Shown one piece after another: positions 49,947-59,638 of a stretch of 64,000 nucleotides of DNA (within the stretch, counting starts at the first letter, position 1; every line of letters starts with the position of its first letter). Below the pieces are notes generated by a model that was given only the letters and a program-made list of their open reading frames with translations, ran no database searches and had not been told where the DNA came from. Both the position numbers and the translations under genes were made by a program. The stretch is from Pseudomonas sp. UMAB-08 (GTDB lineage: Bacteria; Pseudomonadota; Gammaproteobacteria; Pseudomonadales; Pseudomonadaceae), in contig NZ_LT607419.1 of assembly GCF_900095225.1 (NCBI RefSeq), positions 270,348-334,347 on the forward strand. The letters are read 5' to 3'.

Positions 49947-51041
49947 ATTCTCGAGCTATCGACGCTTCCGCTGCCAAGCCTGCTTCAGCTGTTTGGTGGC
50001 TTGCTCCTGCTGGTGATCGGTGCCGAGCTGTCGGTACGCGCCGCCGTGCGCCTGGCCGCCAGCCTTAAGGTCCGCCCGCTCATCATTGGCCTGACCGTGG
50101 TCGCACTGGGCAGCAGCGCCCCGCAGATGGCGGTCAGCCTGCAAGCGGCCTTTTCCGACAGCCCCGACATCGCCGTGGGCAGCGTGATCGGCAGCAATAT
50201 CTTCAACATCCTGGTCACCCTGGGGTTCTCGGCGCTGATCATTCCGCTGCGGGTGGCCAGGCAACTGGTGCGCGTGGATATTCCGCTGATGATCGGCGCC
50301 AGCCTGCTGGTCTTCGGCCTCTCATACAATGGCCAACTCAGCGCGCTGGACGGCTCGATCCTGCTGGTTGCCCTTTTTATCTATCTGTTGATCCTGCTGC
50401 GCCGATCCGCGCAAGGCGGTCGCCACAGTCATCTGCAGAACAGTGCCCCGACAGAGGCACTTCCCACGAAAGCTCCGTGGCTCAGCAGTCTGGCGCTAAT
50501 GGCCTGTGGTCTGGTCTTGCTGGTGATCGGCGGACGTTTACTGGTGGAAGCCGCCGTGGTGATCGCCCAGAATCTGGGCCTCTCCGAACGGATCATCGGA
50601 CTCACCGTGATCGCCGTCAGCACCTCGCTACCGGCACTGACCACCTCGCTGATCGCCGCGTGGCGTGGCGAGCGGGACATTGCCGCCGGCAACGTGATCG
50701 GCAGTAATCTGTTCAACCTGCTGGGGGTCCTCGGCCTGACCGCCTTGATCGCGCCGACCCCATTATCGGTATCGCCCAACGCGCTGGATTTCGATATACC
50801 GGTCATGCTGGCCGTCGCGGCGCTCTGCTTGCCGGTGTTCTATTCAGGTCTGCGGGTAACCCGTGCCGAAGGCTTGCTGCTCCTGGCCCTGTATGGCGCC
50901 TATGGGCTGCATATCATTTCGTTCACCACCGGCATGCCGCTGGCTGACACCCTTGAAAAACTGATGATTCATTTCGTGCTACCCCTGCTTGCCGCCTTGC
51001 TTGCGTTCAGCACGGTTCGAGCCTGGCGGCGCCAACATTGA
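49947..51041 (+). CDS. Calcium/sodium antiporter (NCX family)
   Basis: Inner-membrane cation exchanger with two inverted repeats of five helices. The alpha-1 motif (GLTVVALGSSAPQMA, then GSVIGSNIFNIL) and alpha-2 motif (GLTVIAVSTSLPALT, then GNVIGSNLFNLL) are clear. The start is uncertain. The first obvious codon, TTG at 50001, falls inside helix 1. In-frame sequence runs back to an ATT at 49947, preceded by AAGGGTG at good spacing. I give the longer form (364 residues), with TTG (346 residues) as the alternative. It starts just after the RlpA-like gene. Confidence 0.9.
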   Translation: MLELSTLPLPSLLQLFGGLLLLVIGAELSVRAAVRLAASLKVRPLIIGLTVVALGSSAPQMAVSLQAAFSDSPDIAVGSVIGSNIFNILVTLGFSALIIPLRVARQLVRVDIPLMIGASLLVFGLSYNGQLSALDGSILLVALFIYLLILLRRSAQGGRHSHLQNSAPTEALPTKAPWLSSLALMACGLVLLVIGGRLLVEAAVVIAQNLGLSERIIGLTVIAVSTSLPALTTSLIAAWRGERDIAAGNVIGSNLFNLLGVLGLTALIAPTPLSVSPNALDFDIPVMLAVAALCLPVFYSGLRVTRAEGLLLLALYGAYGLHIISFTTGMPLADTLEKLMIHFVLPLLAALLAFSTVRAWRRQH

Positions 51042-51051
51042 GGAGATTGCC

Positions 51052-51432
51052 ATGACTGACAGCAATAACAACGGCGTAAACATGCGCCGCCAGGTAATGG
51101 GTGATGCGTTCGTCGACCGGGCGCTGAACAACGCCACCGACTTCACCCAACCGTTGCAGGATTTCGTCAACGAACATGCGTGGGGCAGCGTCTGGAACCG
51201 TGAAGGTCTGCCGCTGAAAACCCGCAGCCTGATCACCCTCGCCGCCCTCACCGCGCTCAAATGCCCGCAAGAACTCAAAGGCCATGTGCGCGGCGCGTTG
51301 AACAACGGCTGTACTGTCGAAGAAATTCGCGAAGCGCTGCTGCATTGCGCGGTGTATGCCGGCGTACCGGCGGCGATCGATGCGTTTCGCGCGGCGCAGG
51401 AAGTGATCGACACCTACCAAAAAGCGGACTAG
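51052..51432 (+). CDS. Carboxymuconolactone decarboxylase family protein
   Basis: A 126-residue protein of the CMD/AhpD-like fold, resembling PcaC in the HAWGSVWNREGLPLKTRSLITL segment. It has Cys residues (LHCAVYAG and KCPQEL), but not the CxxC of AhpD peroxidases. A pca gene context is absent, so a role in protocatechuate breakdown is not supported. The start follows GAGGAG. It overlaps the end of the convergent transporter by 4 bp. Confidence 0.85.
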   Translation: MTDSNNNGVNMRRQVMGDAFVDRALNNATDFTQPLQDFVNEHAWGSVWNREGLPLKTRSLITLAALTALKCPQELKGHVRGALNNGCTVEEIREALLHCAVYAGVPAAIDAFRAAQEVIDTYQKAD

Positions 51433-52370
51433 ATCCAACCGCCCCATTGCAGAATGAAAATGCCGAGGTTAGTCGTCACCGCCGCCGCCAGGGTGGTGAT
51501 GACGATGATCGCCGCAGCCAGCTCATGATTGCCATTGGCCGCGCGCGCCATGACAAAGCTGGCCGCAGCGGTCGGGCTGCCGAAGTACAGGAACAGAATC
51601 CCCAGCTCCGCCCCGCGAAAACCGCACAGCCAGGCACCCAAGGTACAGAACACTGGCAGCCAGACCATCTTCACCAGACTGGCGCTGACCGCCATGTCAC
51701 CACTCTTGCGCAATGCCGCCAGCGACAAGGTGCCGCCAATGCAGATCAATGCCAACGGCAAAGTCATCTGCGCCAAGTACTTGCCGGACGTTTCCAGCCA
51801 ACCCGGTAAGCCAATAGTGAAATAGGCAAAAGGCGCGGCAGCCAGCACGCTGATGATCAAGGGGTTGCACAGGATGCTTTTGAACACACTCCACGGGTCG
51901 GACTTGATCACCGGGCTATAGACCGCCAACACGATGGTCGACAGCGTGTTGTAAAACAGGATCACCAGCGCAGCGAGAATCGCCCCCAGGGAAATGCCAT
52001 AGTCGCCGTACATGCTGGCAGCCAGGGCCAGGCCGATGACGCCATTGTTCCCGCGAAAGGCGCCCTGGGTATAAATCCCGCGATCTTCGTGCGGACAACG
52101 CCAGATCGCCCACCCCCAGGACAAGGCAAAACTCAGCAACGTCGCCACGACAAAATAAGCGAGCAGCCTGGGCTGAAAGGCCGCATGCAGATCCGCATGA
52201 ATAATGCCGAGAAACAACAGCGCAGGCATGGTGACGTTGAACACCAGCGCGGAGGCTGTGTGGATAAAACTGTCGTTGATCCAGCCCACCCGCTTGAGCA
52301 ACACGCCCAGAAACAGCATGGCAAACACGGGCGCGGTGATGTTCAGGGTTTCAAAAAATATACCCAGCAT
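51429..52370 (-). CDS. AEC-family transporter
   Basis: Inner-membrane protein of 313 residues with about ten helices, of the auxin-efflux-carrier family (PF03547). The N-terminal MLGIFFETLNITAPVFAMLF and the FRGNNGVIGLALA signature in the middle are family-typical. Bacterial members export or import small organic acids such as malate or malonate; the substrate here is unknown. It stands alone, convergent with the CMD gene, with a REP pair upstream. Confidence 0.9.
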   Translation of the reverse strand: MLGIFFETLNITAPVFAMLFLGVLLKRVGWINDSFIHTASALVFNVTMPALLFLGIIHADLHAAFQPRLLAYFVVATLLSFALSWGWAIWRCPHEDRGIYTQGAFRGNNGVIGLALAASMYGDYGISLGAILAALVILFYNTLSTIVLAVYSPVIKSDPWSVFKSILCNPLIISVLAAAPFAYFTIGLPGWLETSGKYLAQMTLPLALICIGGTLSLAALRKSGDMAVSASLVKMVWLPVFCTLGAWLCGFRGAELGILFLYFGSPTAAASFVMARAANGNHELAAAIIVITTLAAAVTTNLGIFILQWGGWI

Positions 52371-52449
52371 GCGGTTAAAACCCTGACCTGTCGTTAGGTG
52401 GCTAATGATAGGCCAGCCAGGGTTCTAAAGCCGCAGGGAATTTGCGTTT

Positions 52450-52577
52450 TGTAGGAGCGCGCTTGCCCGCGATGGAGCGCGAAGCGGTCCAAAAACGCTG
52501 AATACGGTTCTCTCTGGTAGAGTCGAGCGCGCTGATTTACGACTGCTACGGTCATCGCGGGCAAGCGCGCTCCTACA
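52450..52577. repeat. Inverted pair of REP elements
   Basis: A 25-base REP head (52450-52474) is matched by its exact reverse complement at 52553-52577, so the two can form one long stem around a 78-base middle. It lies downstream of fruA and upstream of the AEC gene, a usual REP location, and may stop or stabilise fru mRNA. Confidence 0.9.
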
Positions 52578-52644
52578 GTTTGAACTGCACGACAGCGGTG
52601 CATTGAAGATGGGGCGGAATCTCCCACATGAAATCGACAACCCG

Positions 52645-54384
52645 TCAGACCACCGGCACCCCTTCCATTTCCACCCCTTCCGGCCGTTTCAAAACCGCAT
52701 ACGCCACGCCCGTCAGTAAACTCCCTGCGACGATGGCGACTAAATACAGCAGCGCATGGTTGATCGCGTTGGGGATCAGCATGACAAACAGGCCACCGTG
52801 AGGCGCCATCAGTTTGCAGCCGAAAAACATCGACAAGGCACCGGTCAGCGCGCCGCCAGCGACACTCGCCGGAATCACCCGCAGCGGGTCCTTGGCCGCG
52901 AAAGGTATCGCGCCTTCGGAGATGAAGCACAACCCCAACACCAGCGCAGCTTTGCCAGCTTCGCGTTCACTCTGTGCAAACTTGTGCCGCGCGATGAAGC
53001 TGGCGATCCCCATGCCAATCGGCGGCACCATGCCCGCCGCCATCGCGGCGGCCATCGGGGCATAACTCTGCGACGCCAACAACCCGACCGAGAACGCGTA
53101 AGACGCCTTGTTGATCGGCCCGCCCAGGTCGACGCACATCATCGCGCCGAGCAACACACCGAGCAGGATCGCGTTGGTCGTGCCCATGCTGTCGAGGAAA
53201 TGCGTCAAGGCCTCGAGCATGCCCGCCACCGGCTTGCCGACCACGTAGATCATCACCAGCCCGGTGAACAGACTCGACAGCAGCGGGATGATCAAAATCG
53301 GCTTGAGCGCCTCGACACTGGCCGGCAGGCGCGCATAACGATTGATCGCCCACGCGCTGTAACCGGCCAGGAAACCGGCGATGATCCCGCCAATAAAACC
53401 GGCACCCAGGGTGCTGGCGAGCAACCCGCCGATCATCCCCGGTGCCAGGCCTGGACGGTCGGCGATGGAATAGGCGATGTAACCGGCGAGCAACGGCACC
53501 ATCAGTTTGAACGCAGCGTCTCCGCCGATCTGCATCAGCGCAGCGGCCAGGGTGCCCTGTTCCTTGAACGCGGTAATGCCGAAAACGAACGACAGCGCAA
53601 TCAATAAGCCCCCCGCCACCACCATCGGCAGCATGAACGATACGCCGGTCAGCAGGTGCTTATAGACCCCGGTTTTCTCTTGCCTCGGGGCGACTTGACC
53701 GGCGGCGGCCGAGGACTCCACCTGCCCTTCAGCCAAGGCTTTTTTCAGCGTGGCCTCAGCCTGTTTGAGGGCAATGCCGGTGCCGCAACGATAAATGCGC
53801 TTACCGGCGAAACGCTCGGTGTTGACCTCGATGTCCGCCGCCAGCAACACCACGTCGGCCTCGGCAATGGCTTGGGCACTGAGTGGGTTACGCGCGCCGA
53901 CCGAACCCTGGGTTTCGACCTGCAGATCGTAGCCGAGGCGCTTGGCCGCTTGCTGGATGGCTTCGGCGGCCATAAAGGTATGAGCAACCCCGGTCGGGCA
54001 AGCAGTGACCGCGACCAGCTTTGGCTGCGCGCCAGTGCTGGCGACCGTTTGCACTGGCGCCACTTGCGGGGCGACATAGACCGTCGCCTGCTCGGCTGCC
54101 GTGCGCAAAAAGCTTTCGACATCCTGCAACGCTTGGGCCGGTGACGTCTGGAACAGACGCTTGCCGACAAACCGGCTCAGGTCCAGCGGACCGGTATTGA
54201 CGACCAATACCCAATCCGCCGCCGCCACGGCCTCGGGCGATAAACGATTGCCAGGCGTGTGCGGATCATGGATTTCAACGTTGGTGCTCCAACCCTGACG
54301 CTGCGCTGCCGCGTCCAGCAACCGTGCGCTGAGCACGCTGCTGACCTTGCCGTTCGGGCAGGCCGTAACAATGGCTAACTTCAT
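52645..54384 (-). CDS. fruA: PTS fructose transporter, EIIBC component
   Basis: Inner-membrane fructose permease of 579 residues that imports fructose as fructose 1-phosphate. Domains in order: an EIIB' remnant (about 1-100), the active EIIB with phospho-Cys C129 (VAVTACPTGVAHT), and EIIC with about eight to ten helices (about 230-570). The ATG at 54384 has AGAGGG upstream; a GTG one codon earlier is less likely. It follows fruK after 11 bp and is the last gene of fruBKA. Confidence 0.96.
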   Translation of the reverse strand: MKLAIVTACPNGKVSSVLSARLLDAAAQRQGWSTNVEIHDPHTPGNRLSPEAVAAADWVLVVNTGPLDLSRFVGKRLFQTSPAQALQDVESFLRTAAEQATVYVAPQVAPVQTVASTGAQPKLVAVTACPTGVAHTFMAAEAIQQAAKRLGYDLQVETQGSVGARNPLSAQAIAEADVVLLAADIEVNTERFAGKRIYRCGTGIALKQAEATLKKALAEGQVESSAAAGQVAPRQEKTGVYKHLLTGVSFMLPMVVAGGLLIALSFVFGITAFKEQGTLAAALMQIGGDAAFKLMVPLLAGYIAYSIADRPGLAPGMIGGLLASTLGAGFIGGIIAGFLAGYSAWAINRYARLPASVEALKPILIIPLLSSLFTGLVMIYVVGKPVAGMLEALTHFLDSMGTTNAILLGVLLGAMMCVDLGGPINKASYAFSVGLLASQSYAPMAAAMAAGMVPPIGMGIASFIARHKFAQSEREAGKAALVLGLCFISEGAIPFAAKDPLRVIPASVAGGALTGALSMFFGCKLMAPHGGLFVMLIPNAINHALLYLVAIVAGSLLTGVAYAVLKRPEGVEMEGVPVV

Positions 54385-54395
54385 CACAATCCCTC

Positions 54396-55337
54396 TTATT
54401 GTTCTGTCAGGGCGCGCACGCTGACGCCTTTTTCCAGCAGCTTCAGGTGTGCGACATCGCTGATGCCAAAGCCAATCTGTGTCACCGCCATCGCCGCAAT
54501 GGCGGTGGCCGTGCGCAAAATCTGTTGCGGCGGATGGCCGCTGAGCAACCCGTGAACCATCCCGGCCAATAGCGAATCACCGGCACCCACGGTGCTGGCA
54601 ACCACCACCTTGGGCGGCAAGGCTTGCAGGGCCACACCGGTACTGAACCAGTGCACACCTTCCGAGCCTTGGGAGATCACCACATGTTCGACGCCCTGCG
54701 CCCGCAAGCGGCTCGCCACCTCGGCCTGCGCCGCGATGGAAATGATCGGCGCATCCAGGGCGTCGGCCAGCTCTTCGGTGTTGGGTTTGATCAGCCACGG
54801 GCCCGCCGACAATCCAACCCGCAGTGCGATGCCGCTGGTATCCAGCGCCACTTTCAAGCCCAGTGCTTTGAGGCGCAGTAGCAGCGCGTGCAACCATTCA
54901 GGACTGACGCCACGGGGCAAACTGCCGGCCACCACCACCACGTCGAAGTCGGGAGCGATCTGCTCAAGACGGGCCATCAACGCCTGCTGCGCCTCTTCGC
55001 TGACGAGCGGACCTGGGCCATTCAGATCGGTAATGCGTCCACTGCTTTCCGCCAGCTTGATGTTGCTGCGGGTTTCCCCGGCCACGCGAATGAACTCGTC
55101 GACGAACTGTCGATGCGCAAACAGCGATTCGAACGCCTGCTGGTTATCGACACCCAGAAAGCCCGCCACCGTCAGGTCATGCCCGAGGTCAGCCAGCACT
55201 TGGGCAACATTCAGGCCCTTGCCTGCCGCATGGCTGAGCATGGCGTTGCTGCGATTGACCTGGCCGACCTGCAACTGATCCAGCTGCACGGTCAAGTCCA
55301 GCGCCGGGTTCAGGGTCAGGGTGAGAATTTTCGCCAT
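54396..55337 (-). CDS. fruK: 1-phosphofructokinase
   Basis: Cytosolic PfkB-family kinase of 313 residues that converts fructose 1-phosphate to fructose 1,6-bisphosphate. The start MAKILTLTLNPALDLT is typical. The catalytic segment STVGAGDSLLAGMVHG near residue 250 carries the base Asp. The start at 55337 shares one base with the fruB stop; an upstream extension inside fruB is not family-like. Fructose 1-phosphate is also the likely inducer sensed by FruR. Confidence 0.96.
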   Translation of the reverse strand: MAKILTLTLNPALDLTVQLDQLQVGQVNRSNAMLSHAAGKGLNVAQVLADLGHDLTVAGFLGVDNQQAFESLFAHRQFVDEFIRVAGETRSNIKLAESSGRITDLNGPGPLVSEEAQQALMARLEQIAPDFDVVVVAGSLPRGVSPEWLHALLLRLKALGLKVALDTSGIALRVGLSAGPWLIKPNTEELADALDAPIISIAAQAEVASRLRAQGVEHVVISQGSEGVHWFSTGVALQALPPKVVVASTVGAGDSLLAGMVHGLLSGHPPQQILRTATAIAAMAVTQIGFGISDVAHLKLLEKGVSVRALTEQ

Positions 55338-58240
55338 TACATGACCTCCATGAACATGGCTTCCACCATTGTGCGCACTTCGCCAGCAGTCCCCAGGGTC
55401 AGCGCCTGCTGCGCCAACTGCTGCGTCGTACTCAGGTTCCACTCGCGCACGCAGGCCTTGACCTCGCCAATGCTGCGCGCGCCGACACTCAGCTCATCCA
55501 CGCCCAGGCCGACCAGGATCGGCACCGCCAACGGGTCCGCCGCCAGCTCGCCACACACGCCCACCCATTTGCCATGGGCGTGGGCGGCCCGCACGGTGAT
55601 ATCGATCAATTGCAAGACGGCCGGGTGCAAGCCATCGGCCTGCCCCGACAACGTCGGATGACCCCGGTCGATGGCCAGGGTGTATTGGGTCAAGTCATTG
55701 GTGCCCACGCTGAAGAAGTCCACCTCACGGGCCAGCACCGGGGCCAAGAGTGCCGCCGACGGCACCTCGATCATGATGCCCAGCTGCAAATCTGCGACCG
55801 GGATCTCTTCGCGTAACCGCAACGTCATGTCCCGCGCCTGGCGCCATTCTTCGACGGTGCCAACCATGGGAAACATGATTCGCAGCGGGCGATTGTCTGC
55901 TGCGCGCAACAAAGCGCGTAGCTGGCTTTCCATGATGTGCGGGCGTTGCAAGGTCAGACGAATCCCGCGCACGCCGAGGAAAGGGTTTTCCTCTTTATCG
56001 ATCGGCCAGTATGGCAGGGGCTTGTCGCCGCCGACGTCCAGGGTCCGAACGACCAAAGGCCGCCCGGCGAGCGCATCAAGCACACGGCGGTATTCGACTT
56101 CTTGGGTCGCTTCGTCCGGCGCCTGGGTGTGGGCCATGAAAATCAGTTCGGTGCGCAACAGGCCAATGCCCTCGGCCCCTTGCTCGACCGCAATGGCCGT
56201 ACTCGCGCTGTCGCCTATATTGGCGAACACCTCCACGGCATGCCCGTCCCGGGTCAACGCAGGCTCCAGACGCAACGCCGCCGCAGCCTGCAAACGTTGG
56301 TCGCGGGTGTCACGTTCTTGCGTGGCGCGCTGCAAGGCCGTCGAATCCGGTGCGACACTCAGGCGTCCCCGTTGACCATCCAGCAGCAGCAACGTGCCCG
56401 GTTTGATCAGCAAGACCGCATCACCCGCCCCTACCAGCGCCGGAATGCCCAAGGCGCGGGCGACAATCGCACTGTGCGCCGTCGCGCCGCCCCGGGCTGT
56501 CAGAATGCCCGCCACTCGAGCCGGGTCCAGGCGTGCCACGTCCGACGGGCCCACTTCCTCCATCACCAGAATGTAGGGTTGTTCAGGCTCGACCAGGGTC
56601 TCGACACCACACAGCTGAGCCAGTACCCGTCGTCCTATGTCACGCAGATCTGCGGCGCGCTCGGCCAGCAGGGCATCCTGCAACAGCTCCTGTTGCCGTG
56701 CGGCGGCGTCAATCACGCCAATCCAGGCCGCTTCCGCGCTTTCGCCCTGCTCCAGGCGGCTGCCGACTTCATCGGTCAGGCCTGGGTCATCGAGCATTTC
56801 CTGGTGGGTGGTGAAAATCTCGCGAATGGCTTTCGCCTGGCTGCGCTGGATCAGCCCTTCAAGATCCTGGCGGACCTCAGCCAGCGCCCGCTGCAAACGC
56901 TCACGCTCGACAGCGAAGGACTCTCCGCGCAGCGGATAATCGAAGGTCTGCGGCACCTGAATGTGCGCCGGCCCCATGGCGATACCGGGGGCGGCTGCGA
57001 TGGCCTGAATCAGGCTACCTTCGGCGGGCGCAACCAGACTTGGCCCCCATGCGTCGACCTCCAGCACGGTGGTGATGACAACATCAACCTCAACGGCCGG
57101 AGCTTCCTGTGGCAACGCCTCGACGTCTTCGCCAAGACCTTCTCGTACGGCGGCGAGTATCGCGGGCAAGGCATCGGCGGCGATGCTCGGTTCAGCAATA
57201 AACTCCAGCACCTGACCGCGGCGCGCCCCCAGGCTGAGCAGCTTGCTCAGGCTCTTGACCGAGACGGCGGCTTCATCGCTGTCGACGATGCGCACCCGAA
57301 TCTCGCCTTCAAAACCTTTAGCCAATTGCGCGAGGTTCTTCGCCGGGCGTGCATGCAAGCCATGAGCGTTAGCCAGCGCAATACGCTCACTCGGCCAATC
57401 CTGCGGCAGTTCGCCCCCCAATACCGCGAGCACCGCACGGCTGCTGGTGGCGTGGCCCAATTCGTGGCCACGGCCTTCGATCAGCAGCGCGCATAAACGC
57501 TCAAGCAATGCCTGATGGGCCTCGCCCAGGCTGGCGAGACAGAACAAACCATTGAGTGGCTGACCCAGAAAGCGAATCGGTTTATCAGGCGTGACAAACG
57601 CCAGCCCCGGACGCTTGACCGTCTGCTCGCTGTGCAGCCACCACAAACCGTCGCCTAGAGGCAGCGCTTCAACCTGTTGCAGCACCGCCGCGAAGCCATT
57701 ACTGACGCAATCAGCCTTGCGCAACAGCCGCGCGCCACGCCATACCAGCTCTTCAAAGTCATCCGCCGACACGCCGAGGCTGATCATCTGCGCATCGAGC
57801 GCCAACTCCTGTGGCGCACCCTGAAGTAATTTCAGCAACGCCTCGGGGCTCTTCGCCCGACGCAACGCTTCGCCCAGATCGGTTTCGCCCAATGCACGCG
57901 TGAGCAATTGCAGCAAACGCAGATGCTCGTCGGATTTGGCGGCTATACCTATGGCCAGATAAACCATCTGCCCGTCGCCCCAGTCCACGCCCTCGGGGAA
58001 CTGCAGCAAGCGCACGCCGGTGGCGAAGACCAGGTCACGGGTTTCGGGAGTACCGTGAGGAATGGCGATGCCCTGGCCCAGAAAGGTCGAGCCTTGCGCT
58101 TCGCGGCCCTGCAAACCCTCAAGGTAGCCCTCGGCAACCAGTCCATCGGCAACCAGCTTGCCGGCAAGCAGGTGCAATGCGGCGGACTTATCCACAGCCG
58201 TCTGGGCCATGGATATTTGCTCTACGGTGAGTTCGAGCAT
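55337..58240 (-). CDS. fruB: Multiphosphoryl transfer protein EIIA-HPr-EI (fructose PTS)
   Basis: Soluble fusion of 967 residues that carries phosphate from PEP to FruA. Domains: EIIA-Fru (about 1-145) with H62 in AIPHGTPETRD; a linker (about 150-275); an HPr domain (about 280-365) with the phospho-His in GLHARPAKN; and Enzyme I (about 400-960) with GGATAHSAIVARALG. Pseudomonads lack a general sugar EI, so this is the complete energising unit for fructose. It is the first gene of fruBKA, divergent from fruR. Confidence 0.97.
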   Translation of the reverse strand: MLELTVEQISMAQTAVDKSAALHLLAGKLVADGLVAEGYLEGLQGREAQGSTFLGQGIAIPHGTPETRDLVFATGVRLLQFPEGVDWGDGQMVYLAIGIAAKSDEHLRLLQLLTRALGETDLGEALRRAKSPEALLKLLQGAPQELALDAQMISLGVSADDFEELVWRGARLLRKADCVSNGFAAVLQQVEALPLGDGLWWLHSEQTVKRPGLAFVTPDKPIRFLGQPLNGLFCLASLGEAHQALLERLCALLIEGRGHELGHATSSRAVLAVLGGELPQDWPSERIALANAHGLHARPAKNLAQLAKGFEGEIRVRIVDSDEAAVSVKSLSKLLSLGARRGQVLEFIAEPSIAADALPAILAAVREGLGEDVEALPQEAPAVEVDVVITTVLEVDAWGPSLVAPAEGSLIQAIAAAPGIAMGPAHIQVPQTFDYPLRGESFAVERERLQRALAEVRQDLEGLIQRSQAKAIREIFTTHQEMLDDPGLTDEVGSRLEQGESAEAAWIGVIDAAARQQELLQDALLAERAADLRDIGRRVLAQLCGVETLVEPEQPYILVMEEVGPSDVARLDPARVAGILTARGGATAHSAIVARALGIPALVGAGDAVLLIKPGTLLLLDGQRGRLSVAPDSTALQRATQERDTRDQRLQAAAALRLEPALTRDGHAVEVFANIGDSASTAIAVEQGAEGIGLLRTELIFMAHTQAPDEATQEVEYRRVLDALAGRPLVVRTLDVGGDKPLPYWPIDKEENPFLGVRGIRLTLQRPHIMESQLRALLRAADNRPLRIMFPMVGTVEEWRQARDMTLRLREEIPVADLQLGIMIEVPSAALLAPVLAREVDFFSVGTNDLTQYTLAIDRGHPTLSGQADGLHPAVLQLIDITVRAAHAHGKWVGVCGELAADPLAVPILVGLGVDELSVGARSIGEVKACVREWNLSTTQQLAQQALTLGTAGEVRTMVEAMFMEVM

Positions 58241-58381
58241 GCCTTTCTCCTTTGTAGCGCCGTTGGGCGCTTGCTTCTTGTTTTAGGAACCGATGAACAA
58301 GAACTGGGTGAATTGAACGACAGCTTAGGCGATGAAGGGATAACTGTCTGACAGTCCTGTGTTGTAGATTACGGCAGAAAA

Positions 58382-58411
58382 ATTGTCTTGCTGAATCGTT
58401 TAATCTATCAA
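58382..58411 (-). promoter_or_regulatory. Candidate fruB promoter
   Basis: Minus-strand TTGATA (complement of 58406-58411) is followed after 18 bases by GACAAT (complement of 58382-58387). The start codon of fruB lies about 140 bases downstream. The rest of the 400-bp fruB-fruR gap shows no open frame with family features. Confidence 0.45.
58392..58403. promoter_or_regulatory. Cra/FruR-type operator between fruB and fruR
   Basis: TGAATCGTTTAA fits the E. coli Cra consensus TGAAWCSNTHHW, and its reverse complement, TTAAACGATTCA, differs by one base from the operator I recall for P. putida PfruB, TTAAACGTTTCA. It lies between the candidate -35 and -10 boxes of fruB, as expected for a repressor site. 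Confidence 0.75.
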
Positions 58412-58640
58412 GTCAGGCACGTTACTCGATAATCTGCTGTCGTTGAAGTCCAACCGTCAGATGGTGGGCGGAAGTTTTTTCAAGGCACCCCTGAAAAAGC
58501 TGGGGGGCTTTATGAGGGGTGATGACCTCGTGAGCGAATAAATTCGCGAAAGCGCCCTACCAGACGCAAAACATTCACCAGGCAATATAGAATTTCCACA
58601 CAGATCGGCGCGCACACAAACAACGAAAGGAATTCTCGGT

Positions 58641-59636
58641 TTGAAACTCACTGATATTGCCCGTCTGGCCGGTGTTTCCGTTACGACCGCCAGCTATGTG
58701 ATCAACGGCAAGGCCGAACAGCAGCGCATCAGCAGCGCTACGGTCGAGCGCGTGCGCAAAGTGGTCGAGGAACATGACTTCCGCCCCAACCCGCAGGCCG
58801 CCGGTTTGCGCAGCCGCCACACCCGCACCCTCGGCTTTATCCTGCCGGACCTGGAAAACCCCAGCTACGCCTGCATCGCCAAAGCGCTGGAGCAAGGCGC
58901 CCGCGCCTACGGCTATCAACTGCTGATCGCCAGCTCCGATGATGCGCCTGCCAGCGAGCTGCAATTGTTACAGCTGTTTCGCGCCCGGCGCTGCGATGCC
59001 CTGTTCGTCGCCAGCTGCCTGCCAGACAGCAATGACAGCTACCGCGAACTGCAGAAAGCCGGATTGCCGATCATCGCCATCGACCGGGAAATGGACGCCA
59101 CGCACTTTTGCTCAGTGGTCAGTGACGACCATGAGGCCAGCCTGCAACTTACGCGCAGCCTGCTCAAGCCGCTGCCACGACACATTGCGCTGATCGGTGC
59201 GCGTCCTGAGCTCAGTATCAGCCGCGCCCGCGCCTCGGGCTTTCAACACGCGCTCGAAGGCTTCAAGGGCGCGGTGATGCTCGAACAGGGCGAGGCCTTC
59301 AGCCGTGCCTGTGGTCTGCGCCTGGCCGGCGACTTGCTCGAACGGCTCGGGTATTTACCCGATGCGTTGGTCACCACTTCATATGTGCTGTTGCAGGGTG
59401 TTTTCGACCTGCTGCAACACCACGCGCTCAACCCCGCACACTTGCACTTGGGCACGTTCGGCGACACGCAGTTGCTGGATTTTTTACCCCTGCCGGTCAA
59501 CGCTATGGCCCAGCAGCATCACCTGATCGCCGAGAAAGCACTGGCCCTGGCGCTGGCGGCCATCGAGAAAGATGACTACCAACCCGGCGTCCATGCCATC
59601 GCGCGGACATTCAAGCAGCGGATTCACGAGGCCTGA
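58641..59636 (+). CDS. fruR: Fructose operon repressor FruR (Cra), LacI family
   Basis: DNA-binding repressor of 331 residues. The LacI-type helix-turn-helix lies at about residues 2-25 (LTDIARLAGVSVTTASYVINGK), followed by the hinge helix and a periplasmic-binding-like sensor domain (about 60-325). Pseudomonas Cra responds to fructose 1-phosphate. The start is TTG at 58641, since the HTH begins at once, with AAAGGA about ten bases upstream. It is divergent from fruBKA, with its operator in the shared gap. Confidence 0.94.
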   Translation: MKLTDIARLAGVSVTTASYVINGKAEQQRISSATVERVRKVVEEHDFRPNPQAAGLRSRHTRTLGFILPDLENPSYACIAKALEQGARAYGYQLLIASSDDAPASELQLLQLFRARRCDALFVASCLPDSNDSYRELQKAGLPIIAIDREMDATHFCSVVSDDHEASLQLTRSLLKPLPRHIALIGARPELSISRARASGFQHALEGFKGAVMLEQGEAFSRACGLRLAGDLLERLGYLPDALVTTSYVLLQGVFDLLQHHALNPAHLHLGTFGDTQLLDFLPLPVNAMAQQHHLIAEKALALALAAIEKDDYQPGVHAIARTFKQRIHEA

Positions 59637-59638
59637 GC

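Noticed and set aside
55937-57496. A 519-codon plus-strand frame opposite fruB
   Set aside because: Antisense to the EI-HPr-EIIA fusion, Gln/Arg/His-rich, no recognisable domain.
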